64,000 bases of DNA from Apoda limacodes (taxonomy: Eukaryota; Arthropoda; Insecta; Lepidoptera; Limacodidae): positions 20,244,501 through 20,308,500 of the forward strand of contig OX291557.1 of the NCBI GenBank assembly GCA_946406115.1, read 5' to 3'. Positions 12,301 to 23,900 of the stretch are shown one piece after another. A program made the translations under genes and the position numbers. The notes below the pieces were generated by a model. It ran no database searches. It was not told the origin of the DNA and was given only the letters and a program-made list of their open reading frames with translations. Numbering within the stretch: the first letter of the stretch is position 1; the number at the start of each line of letters is the position of its first letter.

Positions 12301-15300
12301 AATCATTTTATTTACTATTTGAAATCTACTTAAAAAATGATGTTATTATAATTATTTGGTATTTTACAATATGAGCCCATAAAATTTGAAGTAGGTACAT
12401 ATTACTATTGTAGATCACAGATAAACTAGAAATAGTAATTTATCATTCTTGTAATATTTATTCATAATTTTTAAATAATGCTAAAATGAGAAAAAAATCG
12501 TCCTTTTACTGGATTAATGTTGGCATAAGTGTTTTGTTTTCAGGTGAAGAAATTCTTGATATATTTCCGAAACAGTATAATTGAGGGTTCCACATATGAC
12601 ATTCTGAATTTATATGAAAATACTTTCCCCAAACTTACAGAGCAATTTTTTGAAAATACTTCATGGCCAGATGAGAGTGAAGTTGCTCCATTAGTAGATA
12701 ATGATCATGTAAGTATTTCATTAATCAGTTACCTAGTTTAAATTTTCATTGTATTAAAAAAAAAAACCAAGTTGCAAGTTAAACTTTTGCATCGAGAGTT
12801 CAGTACTACCACAAAATGCACTAGCATGACTCACACTTTACCCGATTTTGATATTTGTTGTTTGACTATAGAGCTTTCATTGTAATAGTTTGAAGCTTGT
12901 GTGTATGCCATTTTTTTTATACCAATAAGGTGGTAAACAAGCCTGCGGTCCGCCTGATGGTAAGCGTTTCTGCAGGCTATGGACCGGCCCTTCAAAATCT
13001 AATAACTTCTTTCTCGAAGTACCACATACTGAAGTCTTTTGAGATAACCTTGGCTTCCTCCCGCGAACGCTTAGGTTGTGGAATGGGAGCTCATTTGGAA
13101 GTTCATCTGAAACCAGACTGTATGTGTCCATTTAGGTACTAAGGTGTGAGAATGAATTCCCTGCCGATGGTGGCGAGCGGTGCGATAGTAAAAAGTAGCC
13201 GTGGGCGTAATTTTTTTTTATATACCACCAAGTTAGCAAACAAGCTTACAGTCCGCTGATGGTAAACGGTCACTGCAGCCTATTTCGAACAATTCCTAGA
13301 TATATTCCTAATAGAAGCAGTAGAACATACACAGGGAGGCAATGTCTCTCCTCAGACTTGTGATTTTGTTTTTTTTTTGTTAAGAAATCCACCATATTAA
13401 CACTTATTCTGTTAAAACTTAAGGCTTACCTTACCTACTTTGATCCAAAAAATAGAGCTCATTAAAGGTTAGACTGATAGAAAGCGTAGGCTTGGTAATA
13501 GGGCTGCATTGGCACTCTTTGGGTAAAAATCCTAAAAGCCTAAGACTAGTCATAGCACAACTTTTACGTATTTGAGGTGACATCAAGTGTAATGTTTCTA
13601 TTCCAGATATTTATGATTCTGTACAAGGAGCTGTACTTTAGAGACATTTATGCTCGTGTACCAGGAGGACCAAAACCTGACCAACGTTTCCATTCGTTCT
13701 ACAACTATTGTGATTTATTCAATTATATTCTTTCTGCTCCAACACCAGTGCCCCTAGAGCTTCCAGACCAGTGGCTGTGGGAACTTATTGATGAATTTGT
13801 CTATCAGTTCCAGTCATTTGCACAATACAGGTGATTCAAAATATATGGTTGTGGTTACATTAATATAATATTCTTATCACATTTGCTAGGAACAAGTTTT
13901 TTTTTTTTTTTATATACCACTAAGGTGGCAAACAAGCACACGGTCCGCCTGATGGTAAACGGTCACCGTGGCCGATGGACGCTTGTAACACCAGAAGTAT
14001 AACTCGCGCGTTGCCATACTGTAGTCCTTAGAGAAAAAGTAAAAGTAAAAACTAAGTTCATTGTTTGTTAACACCACTGGCTTTTCGTTAAAAGAAAACA
14101 TGGTGAGGAAACCCACATATGTCAAAAAAAGACGTATGTAAATTCCACAAAATGCACTAGGCCCGCGCGCTAGATGCGGACCCCAAATCACCCTCGCTGA
14201 GGGTATGAAACTGGTAAGGAAAGAAAAGATATTTCGATTAGACGTGAAGTAATAACAAAGAAATAAACGACATACTTCGGATTTTTATATGAGTTATCAA
14301 TCAATCAATATCATTTATTCAGTGTAGGCTACAATAATTGAGCACTTATGAATGTCACTACACTATCGGTTCCTTAGTCTATAGGGCGGGAGACCTTGTA
14401 CTCAGAAGAACCGGCAAGAAACTCAGTAAGGGCATTTCTTTTCTCCCTTTCTCTTACAGTTAGAAAGAATAGGGAAAAAACAAAATAATTATATGTACAT
14501 TAGCTGCTACTTATTACTACTACGTAAGCTTGTATCCTAACTCAGATTGGCTTATTTAAATAAAACTGTTGGATAATCAACCAGCCTTTTATTATTAACT
14601 TCTTTTGAGGAAGTTATTATTACCAGGTCCAATAATCGAAATCGCTAAATTTGCGTCATCTTTACGTTTTGATATCAATAACCAATGGACCAAATTGCTC
14701 TCGTGACCATATAAATCGATACGCCACGTCATGACTTAGATCTGAAATGAGTTTAAGCAAAATCGGGCCAGCGGTTTGTTTTTTATCGCTAATAAACTAA
14801 TTTTTTTAAAAACGAAATAATCCTAATGTATAAATTTTTCAATATAAAAAAAATATTCTCAAAAGAAGTTGCTTGTGCGGTACTGGCTACCAAATAAGTT
14901 TTTTATACATATAACAATAGAAACTTTCGTCTTAAATACCGACGTTAGGATAAAAGATTCAAATCCTAGGTTGGACATTAATTTTATCCTTTTAGAGACC
15001 CATCTTTGTTACTAGTCACCACAATATAGGATTTTCTAGTTTGGGACCAAAGCAGTTGTAATGTAACTATTAACACAAATTTCTCATTTATCAGGTCGCG
15101 GCCAACAAAATTGAGCCAAGCTGAGATTGACACCTTGAACAGTGAGAACAAAGCATGGAATGTGCTGTGCATTCTCAATGTTCTACATTCACTTGTTGAT
15201 AAGTCTAACATCAAAAGACAACTTGAAGTAAGTATAACCTCTGTTCCCTGACAATCAGCAGTAGATATGATTTTTTTTGACTTTGAGGTAGCGGTGAGAT

Positions 15301-18300
15301 AATCACAGAGCTTTGCAAGTGGCGCATACGTACAGTGCAACAAAACCCGTGTCTATCGCTAGTCTCGCGTAAATTCTCAGCAGTTTAATATTGCAAATGT
15401 AGTTTTAATGTTTGACTACTGCGACGGAAAAGTTTATTGAAGTACTCACTGCTACATTTTTACTTTCTTCAAATATGGAATACTAGATTATGCATTACAT
15501 AATATTTATTAATTAATGGAAATAAATAGACCTTGGACACCTGCCATCTTTTATAGGTACTTATTCTAAGGATATCGATAGATATTAACTTAGTGTTATA
15601 CTATTGCGTGGTAATAGGTGGTAAACTAAAAAAGATATATCAGGCCGGTTTAGCTTTTGTGTAGTTTAGTCAGGCCTCTGTCACTCCGCGATAGTAAGTA
15701 CATATAACATTTTTTCTAAGCTATTATAAGCTAGTGGAGGAACACGTGTCGTCTGTTAGCGCATAGCGTGCGTACTCCTTGCTATATTTTCCTTTGAAAA
15801 AAAAAATAATAGAAATTATATGAACCCGGACTTAACATTTTTGCCCTATCGAATGATGCCGAAATGTATAAGCTATTTGCCTCGAAGATACTATATTTTT
15901 TCTGTGTTAAAAGGTTTGATAAAGCTTTGTAAAAAGATGTACTATCTATGTAGATCGGTAGATTTGTTTTATTTAGGAGCGCAATATCGTATCCTATCGT
16001 AATATAAATTTAGCATAAAAAACTAGTAAAAACAATAAGCAACCTATTCATCTTAGGCAGTCGGAGCCCTGGGCTAAACACGTATTCTTATTCAATTAGT
16101 AGTAATTGATACATTTTTTTTTTGTACTTATCACAAACTATTTGTTCAAATGCGATAGGTAAGTAGTACAAATAGTAGTATTGTTAGCAATCAACACACT
16201 AAATTAAATGTAAATTATTATTATTAGTTTGGGACCTACTTCAATTTTGATTTTAACTTTAAATACGTCACCTAGTTCTTACAGAAATAGGTACTATGTT
16301 TGTTATCTTAATATTAAATTTTAGAAAATGCATTAACTTTTTATAATGTTATTATTGGACGAATCGGGATGAAACTTTGGGACACATATAGGTTAAGTAC
16401 TTGAATAGGACATAGCTTAGTCTACTTTTTATCCTGAGAAATTCAGATGTTCTTAATTAAGAAAGAAATTAAGAATAACTATAACCGAGCTTAAACGAAC
16501 TATAGCTACTGCTTACTTCATCAGTAGCAAACTTCATTAGTATAATTAATAATAACGTTAATTAATAATAAATTAAGAGCGGGCGGAGCCGCTGGAAAAA
16601 TCTAGTAATATATCAAGCGCGGAAACCCTCTTGCGAAAACGAGCTAGGCAAGTGATTAGGTACATCAACCAGATAACAAGCGCTCTCCGGCCATATTGTT
16701 TTGTCAGCGAAACGGTTCATGTTGATTCATGTACGTGGTCGCCTGGTTAGAGGTATATCTATAAGCAACATAATATAGGTATTCGTGACGCGCATTTTAA
16801 TGAAATTGTAATTTGAAATGAAAATGTCGCCTGTCGCTAAATTGTTGGCGCTTGAAATTAATTTTAAAACACTGTTATTTTACGAAACAAGTACTGGTTA
16901 ACCTATTTGTAATTATTCATTTTTTTTTGACTAAGATACCACTGTGAGTTTAAAGCTATAACCTGATTCTTTTTTAAAAATAGAGAAAAAAAACGTCTAT
17001 CATTACTAAATTTTTTCTTTTTTCTTTTTTTATGGTTCCTTAGCCAAATGGCAAAAAACGGAACCCTTATAGTTTCCTCATATCCGTCCATCTGTTTGTA
17101 GCTTTATAACAGAGTGGTGTTGTTTTGTAAATCGCCATATATGTAGATATTATAAAAATATAGAAATTAAAAAAAAAAAACAAAAAATATATAATTTTGA
17201 TATTTGTTTCGTAAATTTTTTAATACCGTAAACAGCGAACATTCTCTATCTAGTTCACTTTTCCACTAGTCATTTTCTTTTACTTTATAAATTATACTAA
17301 TTACCTACGATTTGTACTAATTCGTAGGTAATTAATTACTATCATCAAAATCCGATGACCTCTTCAACTTTGTCAACTACCTTATTTACAAATTGTAACA
17401 ACATTGGTTTCATCCTACCGGGAATAGAACCCAGGACTTTCGACATGGCGGCCTACCGTTCGACCTAATCCTAATCTAAGTTATTCCACTTACAAATTTT
17501 TGCAGGTGTACGCTGCTGGCGGTGACCCAGACTCTGTAGCGGGTGAGTTTGGTCGCCACTCCCTCTACAAGATGTTGGGATACTTCTCTCTCGTAGGCCT
17601 GTTGCGCTTGCACTCTCTGCTTGGAGACTACTACCAGGCCATAAAGGTAAGCAGCTCGTCAATATCGAATCAAAAAATATTGTCATCCTTACTGCTATCA
17701 CAGTGTAAGCATTCATACAGTCGGTCATCGCATTTGATGTTGGCCGACAACGTTTAGGTATCTATTGCGACGTTTAACTTGCCGGACAGCTCCCGAATCA
17801 ACATAAACCAAACCCATAGTATTTTTTTTTTCAAGTAGACTTTTAGATGTCTCTTTTGAATCGTCAATTTACCTCCTCTTTTGACAGTTCAAAAATGTTG
17901 TTATTAATATTATAAATGTGAAAACAGTTTAACACAGGGATAAATTGGTTAGTCGAAGTATCTAATCGTGGAAACTTAACGCTCGACCGCTAGTGACATT
18001 TTGTCGTTCAAGTACAGTACGCGAAAGTTTTGTTTTACAACGAAAAAGTAAAACATCAGCTTCGATCTTTATTTCTTCTGTATATTCCTCAAAGAATTAT
18101 ACAGTTTAAATAAATACTAGTATTAAACTTCCATAGAAAGAAAGTGTGTAGATGTTATTAAACCGTTTTTTTATAAACTCAATTATGTTCAATTGCTCAC
18201 CCCATGCTTTTAAAACAAAGAAAATATATGTTACAGTGACAATTATTTTTCTGTATCACATTTATATATTTGGTCATTTAAAACTCACATAACTATAAAA

Positions 18301-20843
18301 GCATGATTTTGATCTTAATAAATCTAATTTAGTTTAAAAAACTGTTAAATGTTTATGTTGATTATATTTTTTTCATGTTTAAATATTTCAAAATATTCAA
18401 AATTTCTGTTTCACTTTTATATCAGAAGAGTTTAAAAACAAAAAGTTAATTATAATATTACAACTGTTTAACCTATCTTACAGTAAACATTATATATATC
18501 ATTCTATACTATCTGTTTCGTATTCTTCACAGGTTCTGGAAAACATTGAGTTACACAAAAAATCCCAGTATTCTCACGTGCCAGCGTGTCAAATATCCAC
18601 TTCGTATTACGTGGGCTTTGCTTACATGATGATGCGTCGTTACGGAGACGCTATCCGCACGTTGTCGTCTGCGCTGCTCTACATGCAGCGAACAAAGCAA
18701 CTGTTCTCGTCTCGCTCTTACCAGAATGATCAGATAAACAAGCAGACTGAACAAATGTATCATTTGTTGGCTATTTGCTTAGTGCTACACCCTCAATGCG
18801 TTGATGAGTCTATACAACAGGTTTGATTCTAATGAGTTTTTTATATCTTTTAAAACTAGTATATTTTTACGGTTCTCTTCCCTAGAAGGGGTAAACGAGT
18901 ATTTGGACACATACCCACAGCCTCTTTTTACCAACCACTTTAGGCCTGCGTGGCAGGGGGTAAGCCTATCGCCGCAACACTGCTTGTGATGCAGAGTATC
19001 TGGACGAAGGTCGCTTCTTTTTTGTTCCATATGTCGTATATAATATAGACCGCCTACAGAATCTTATATGTGTGTGTGTTACTTTCGCAAAAAGTACAAT
19101 TACGTACAAAAGTTAATTTCATAATAGAAACTGGTCCAAGAAAAATGTAACCCAGGGGAACTACCGGGTCCGTCTATTATAAGAACATTTTGTAGACAGT
19201 CCATACCAGAATTTAGAATTTCCATTTTCTCTGATGAACTTGTGCGCCATATATAGCCACATAAAGCCATTTTAGATAACTACCCTCTTGTGGGGATTAA
19301 AGCCGTGGAGTAATACAACCTACTTGAAAAGATTTATCACAGAAAAACCTTGCATCTGTGAAAATAATATACCTTTTCTACTACCTAATTTCCCGCGAAT
19401 CAATTTAAGTATTATATTATTTAGTACGGGTTTTTTTTTTAATATATTTGTACTGCATAGGTGCTCCGTGAAAAGAACTATCACGAAAAGATGTTCAAGA
19501 TGCAATATGGCGACCTTGGCGAGTTCGAGAGCTGTTTTACCTTCGCGTGCCCCAAGTTCTTATCAGCCTGCCCCCCTCCCATCGAGCCCGGATCTAACTA
19601 CAGCCGAGACGCCGTCAAACACCAGACACAGGTCTTCATGGACGAGGTATGGTTTACTAATTACTATGTTTTCTGGACATTCGAATTAAACAGGAATTGT
19701 TCTATAGGAATGAAAACTATTTTAGATTTTTTTATTTGAATCAATTTAAGGTTTGTGGTGAATATTCTTACTATCTGTAAATTAATTAATTAACTGTACA
19801 AAATAATTATGAAGTTGATATGGAATTTTCTTCAAGTCCAAAATGGTGAAATTCTTATCAAAGTCAGACTTGTAGTTTTTAATGTCGTATTTCAAGTCCT
19901 AAGTTAGATTACGTTTGAGTAACCGTGGGCCTATAGACGAAGCAACTCTGCAAATCTGCACTCTTCAATCTTCATAATTCGCAAAGTGAAGAGTTGACAA
20001 CTTTCCCTTATTATTTTAGTTCTTCAAAACATTGTTGGATCAGATGACCGATTGAAGAGTGGGATTTGCGGAGTGAAGAGTTTGCAAAGAGCTTCGTGTT
20101 ATAGGCCGCAGGTCTCTTATGTCATTTTTTGCATTGACAGGTTCGTCAACAAAAAATGTTGCCAACGATCCGCTCCTACCTGAAGTTGTATACGACCTTG
20201 CCGTTGGCGAAGCTGGCAGCGTTCATGTCGGCGGCGCGGGGCGGCGAGCGAGACGCGGCCCGAGAGCATGCAGCTCTGGCCATTCACTTGCTATGCTTTA
20301 AACACAAGATGAAGAACCTTGTCTGGAGTAAGGGAGCCAGCGGGCTTGATGGAAAGTTCCAGAGTGGATCGGAGGTTAGTTGACTGATGCCAATGTATTA
20401 AAGAGGAAGTGGACAGGTAATTTGATTCACATAATTTAAAATTTTCTGTGGGTATTATGAGCCACCTTACCAGCCTTCGTACGTCCCTACGGTTGGGGTA
20501 CGGCCTACTCTTACCTTGGCTATAGTCCATCAGGTGCGCCCGGTGCGGATTTGTGGACTTCACATACTAACAAAAACATGCAGGTTTTCTCACAATGTAT
20601 TCCTTCACCTTCACCAGTGAATATATATCAATATTCAAACCATAGTATAAATAAATATATAAATAATTTAATGTGATCATTGTTTTAATGCTATATTTTC
20701 CATTTCAGTTGGATTTCTACATTGACAACGATATGATTCACATCGCCGACACGAAGGTTGCACATCGTTATGGAGACTTCTTTATTAGAAAAATTCTCAA
20801 GTTCGAAGAACTTAATCGCAAACTACACCATATAAAAATATAA
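9309..20843 (+). CDS. eIF3l: Eukaryotic translation initiation factor 3 subunit L (10 coding exons, complete)
   Basis: Encodes the eIF3 complex subunit of the Paf67 family, a cytoplasmic factor in 43S/48S preinitiation complexes. Coding exons: 9309-9335, 11567-11662, 12544-12708, 13607-13830, 15095-15227, 17506-17646, 18533-18820, 19461-19646, 20141-20374, 20709-20843. Their sum is 1629 nt, or 542 residues plus TAA, the usual length of insect eIF3l. All introns are GT-AG; only the exon 4/5 junction splits a codon. The product opens with a Tyr/Asp/Gly-rich stretch (MYSSDDYNE, then [16 protein letters not shown]), followed by helical regions ([50 protein letters not shown]) and a C-terminal PCI-like part ([20 protein letters not shown]). 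Family assignment is from recognition of the conserved protein. The start was chosen because ATG 9309 gives a nine-residue exon whose phase-0 donor joins exon 2 exactly. Introns contain antisense LINE tails, MITEs and a SINE head. It is tail to tail with PTCD1. Confidence 0.93.
10261..10593. mobile_element. 333-bp MITE with TTAA target duplication (piggyBac-like), eIF3l intron 1
   Basis: Ends CACATTGACTGCCA ... TGGCAGTCAATGTG are perfect 14-bp inverted repeats flanked on both sides by TTAA (10257-10260 and 10594-10597). TTAA target duplication is the mark of piggyBac-superfamily insertion. No transposase frame, so non-autonomous. Confidence 0.8.
10594..11566. other. Rest of eIF3l intron 1, AT-rich
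   Basis: Long AT-rich intron sequence with A and T runs and a short (TA)n at 11262-11271. A phrase ttccaaaatttcatgtttctggcttcagtcatttcagc-like segment near 11195-11240 looks like part of a dispersed repeat. No coding potential. Confidence 0.4.
11776..12245 (-). mobile_element. Decayed LINE 3' part in eIF3l intron 2
   Basis: Read on the minus strand this matches the 3' third of the LINE at 24108-27734 (for example ttggacgccagcttcac, ctcttggagatgg, aacctttgcccc). It is much diverged and lacks a clear poly-A end. Antisense to eIF3l. Confidence 0.75.
12911..13205 (-). mobile_element. LINE 3' end, eIF3l intron 3, first of two in tandem
   Basis: Starts with a T run (the 3' poly-A end on the minus strand), then taccaataaggtggtaaaca, gcctgatggtaagcg and on through cgtaatttttt. 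Same family as 24108-27734, 5'-truncated, with small deletions. Confidence 0.8.
13208..13365 (-). mobile_element. Second LINE 3' end, directly abutting the first
   Basis: T run then ataccaccaagttagcaaac, ccgctgatggtaaacggtca, then a jump (internal deletion) to tttcgaacaattcct and agtagaacatacacaggga. Same orientation as 12911-13205. The two share no identical breakpoints, so they look like separate insertions. Confidence 0.75.
13897..14040 (-). mobile_element. LINE 3' end, eIF3l intron 4
   Basis: A T run then ataccactaaggtggcaaac, gcctgatggtaaacgg and gcgcgttgcc. An internal deletion joins this to tactgtagtccttagagaaa. Same family and orientation as the other tails. Confidence 0.8.
14040..14480 (-). 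repeat. Further dispersed repeat scraps, eIF3l intron 4
   Basis: 14095-14215 carries a ggtgaggaaacccacat segment also found, reversed, near 20580. 14285-14470 starts with (ATCA)n (tcaatcaatcaat) followed by ggctacaataattgag and ccggcaagaaactcag, typical of a lepidopteran LINE 3' UTR read on the minus strand. Class not certain. Confidence 0.5.
16340..16612. mobile_element. Helitron-like non-autonomous element, eIF3l intron 5
   Basis: Shares aactataaccgagcttaaac, agcaaacttcattagtataa and an end of gggcggagccgctgg...atctagt with 38639-38934. The GC hairpin followed closely by CTAG fits the 3' end of Helitron/Helentron-type elements. No Rep/helicase frame. Confidence 0.55.
17404..17472 (-). repeat. 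tRNA-like SINE head next to eIF3l exon 6
   Basis: On the minus strand it reads ggtcgaacggtaggccgcca ... gtcctgggttctattcccgg: a degenerate A-box region then a B box (GGTTCTATTCC) in tRNA spacing. It ends about 35 bp before the splice acceptor of the exon at 17506. Confidence 0.5.
17647..18532. other. eIF3l intron 6, AT-rich, nothing assigned
   Basis: Ordinary AT-rich intron. Chance frames only; no repeat class recognised. Confidence 0.4.
18870..19040. repeat. Dispersed repeat scrap, eIF3l intron 7
   Basis: The segment taagcctatcgccgcaacac...tgatgcagagtatctgg has a relative at 62830-62900 (gagcccattgccgcaaaact...atgcagtgcatctgg). Element type unknown. Confidence 0.45.
19925..20110. mobile_element. 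~186-bp TIR MITE, eIF3l intron 8
   Basis: Left end gtgggcctata..cgaagcaactctgcaaa and the reverse complement of the right end (gcggcctataa..cgaagctctttgcaaa) pair imperfectly over ~45 bp, including cactcttcaatc. It ends ~30 bp before the acceptor of the exon at 20141. Family not identified. Confidence 0.6.
20455..20600. repeat. Dispersed repeat scrap, eIF3l intron 9
   Basis: GC-richer block (gtccctacggttggggtacg, gtccatcaggtgcgcccgg) followed by caggttttctcacaatgt, a phrase typical of lepidopteran LINE-derived repeats. Confidence 0.4.
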
Positions 20844-20909
20844 ACAGAAATTAATTTTTCAAATAAGAGATTTTTATAAAGAATCTTACTTGTGAATTAA
20901 ATGAAGTTT

Positions 20910-20915
20910 AATAAA
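20910..20915 (+). promoter_or_regulatory. Probable eIF3l polyadenylation signal
   Basis: AATAAA lies 67 nt after the eIF3l stop codon and 14 nt before the PTCD1 stop on the other strand. It is the only canonical hexamer in the 85-bp gap on this strand. Cleavage 10-30 nt downstream would place the eIF3l 3' end inside the last PTCD1 coding exon. Confidence 0.65.
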
Positions 20916-20923
20916 TAATGTGT

Positions 20924-20929
20924 TTTATT
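20924..20929 (-). promoter_or_regulatory. Probable PTCD1 polyadenylation signal overlapping its stop codon
   Basis: On the minus strand the PTCD1 stop reads TAAATAAA, so AATAAA begins inside the stop codon. No other close hexamer is seen downstream before the eIF3l coding exon. If used, the PTCD1 3' UTR is only about 10-40 nt long and overlaps the eIF3l 3' UTR. Confidence 0.5.
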
Positions 20930-23900
20930 TACAACCTAGCTTTATAAAATAAAAATTTACGATTTCTCTTATAAAATCTTTTAGGTTTTTTAATTTCAAT
21001 ATTTTGTCTCTGGAAAGGTTCTGGATGTGGTTCCCTGAATTGCTTCCATGGATGTTCGGATTGCAGTTCGTCTATGTTCACTTCCTTTATCCAAAGTTTA
21101 TACTCACGTAAAAACTTCTTACATGCCTTTACTAAATCTTCTGATTGTTTTGCATTTGAGTTCTGAAATAAATTAATAGATATTAAAGTATTAGAGGACA
21201 AAATAAGTTTTCGTGTTCCAAGGTATTGTATCATTTTTAAACTTATATTGTTTTAATTAGTTTATAGAACAGCTCTGTGACTATTCAGGGTCAAGGTAGT
21301 TTTTTTTTTATATTGGGTCTCCATCCATTTGCGATCGGTTGCAAGTTTTAGTGCAGGTAAGGATGGCGTTATGGTGGAGCGGCCATCGCTGCACCTCCCA
21401 ATTACAGTATGTGCCCTCTGTAACCTCCTGACCACATTTGACACGTCTAGGAATTCAGCGACGAGTGGGTTCGGATGTAAGGATAGGCGCTCTTTATGAA
21501 GTTTTCTGTGCAGCTCGATTTCGGATGCAACTGTCGGAAAAGGAGTCGTGTATCTCGAAATTTTTCGTGAACCAGATAGATAAGTCGCATATAGGCAACT
21601 CAGATGTGAAGATATTATAGATAACCGGTTAAAAACTGAGCGTTGCGGTACTCCAGCGTCAATGTCATATAAACTTGATATTCCTTCTCCTTGTTTGACT
21701 TGGAATGATCTTCCAGAGAGGTAGGGCTTAATGAGAGGAAACATAGTATGCGGAAGTCTTTCATTAACTTTAACCAGCAATCCCTTATGCCATACGCGAT
21801 CGAGAGCTTGCTGTACATCGAGAAAAGCCGCCGAGCAGTAGTTTTTGCGTTCGAAACACTCTAATAGTGAACATAGTAATAGTGAAGTCTCTATAAACTT
21901 GTTAGATAGTGGAGTGTGATTTGCGGAACCCAAACTGGTGAGTTGGTATATTAGCCGAGTCGTCCATGACTGATTGTACTCTGATGAGGAAAATCCTCTC
22001 CCATAATTTAGATAGTGCGGACGTGATTAAGGGTAGGCCGTGCCCCAGCAGTAGGGACGTATAAGGCTGATAAGGAGGACGTGAGACTAATGGATCTATA
22101 AGAGGAAGCTTCGTGGGTATCAACTAATAAATACATGTTTTGTATTGAAACATTAAATAAACAAGTTTTACAATCTAAATAGTTTGATTTAAAAAAAAAA
22201 CAATCAATATTTATGTAATATTTCAATTGCCTATTGTTTTTCAGATTGCATAGGGGGGGGGGCGCACCATGTGATAGTCTTGTTCTAGGATGTTGTCAAG
22301 GTCAGACTCGTTAGCTGAACTTTTGTTTTGGCTTAAAGACACAACGCAACAAGGTGTTAGTCCAGGCCGCCACCCTGAATAAGGCTCGTCACAAGTTTGC
22401 AGACTACATCTATGTCTTCGTGGGTTTTCAGTAGAATTGCTAGGTTTATGTGATCATTTTGAAAGCTTCGGAAACAATCCCAATCCGTTTTACAGTTTCT
22501 CTGGGACTCAGACTTACCCCAATACAGCGGACTAGTCTTAACGTTAAGATGGCTGAAGTGTAGTCTGAGGATCCATCCAAGCTAGACTCAACTGCAGTGT
22601 TTACGAAGTCTATGTCCTAGGTATTGACAATGTCTAAGAGATCTGGCAGTTTCGCGGCTCGCTAGGCCAGTAAGTAGGTGGCAACAAATTGTTTCAAGTC
22701 GCGGCCCCTAGTACTGCAACAATAGGAACCATTGGCATTCCAGTCTCCACCTACCACAAATCTGGGACCAAGTAATTTGATGAATGCTGAGTACATATCG
22801 GGGGTGATTTAGTGTCTGGGTGGGCAATATATAGCAGACAGACTGATAGGACCAGCTCTATTCTCAAGTAAAACAGAAGTGGCTTTGAGGTCGAAAATGG
22901 TTCTATTGTTGAGTGTTTTAGGTTTGTTCTGATTACTGCTGATCCAGCATTCGCTCTACTATCGGGGTAAGGAGATACATATATACAGCCTTTGAGATAA
23001 AAGGAGCTTCTCAATGTAGCGTGTGACTCCTATATTAAGACTGCGTCCAGTTAGTTTTCTGTGATTAAGGACTCTAGTTCTTGGATATTTGGAGCAAGGC
23101 CAATTATGTTCTAAGTTGCGATCCTTAAAGAGGCCGCGAACTGAAAGTACTAGCTTTGCTATGCCTGCTGTCAATACTCCCAGCAGGGAATTTGTTGAAG
23201 AAGTTACTCCATTTTTTTCATTTTGTTTTGATAGAAGCTGTTCCAATATGGTGTTTTGTTGTGAGGTCTCATTCGCATTGCTTTTTTGAGGTGTTATAGG
23301 GATATCATTTCTGTTACGTCCTGCCGTTATTTTTGAGTATGTTGCTTGGCTTTTTAGTCCATGTTTAGGTCTGGGTATGCCGTTTAGTAAAGAACTGTTG
23401 TCCATGAGTTGTGAGGTGGTACGGTTCTTGTTGTTACTGTGTGCTGGTTTTCTGACATCCTTTATAGTTGGCAGGGTGGTCACAGGAGCAGAGGGCATGT
23501 TTTGCAGGAGTGTCCCTGTTCTTTTTGGGGCATTCAGAGGTTTTATTTATGGCTTTTACCACATTACACACATCTATGTTCTTATACAGTTATTTTGTGT
23601 GCTGGCATCATTGATATTGTACGATTGAATTTATCTTTTACGGATCTTCAACTTTGACACGATGGTTGTGAATGTACTCAATGTCTTCGACTCGTTTGTT
23701 GTTGCTGCTAGGTTCAAGGTTCACAAAGAATGTTGTTGTTGGTATCTTTAGAAGACCAAAGTGGGCATTGATAATTTCTCCTCTCACTTTGTTGCCACTT
23801 TTTTCTATTTCCTCAATGATTTTGTCATGTGTAATGGTGTGGTAAAGGCCCCTGATAACAATTCCATAGGGAATAGTATTTTTTTGTGTAAATGTCCAAG

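Noticed and set aside
12897..13142. Open frames in eIF3l intron 3 as alternative exons
   Set aside because: They lie entirely in a LINE 3' tail.
21262..21933. 223-codon frame as a host gene
   Set aside because: It contains degraded Jockey RT blocks and belongs to the LINE.
22245..22263. G run as a structured or regulatory element
   Set aside because: A simple homopolymer inside a decayed LINE.
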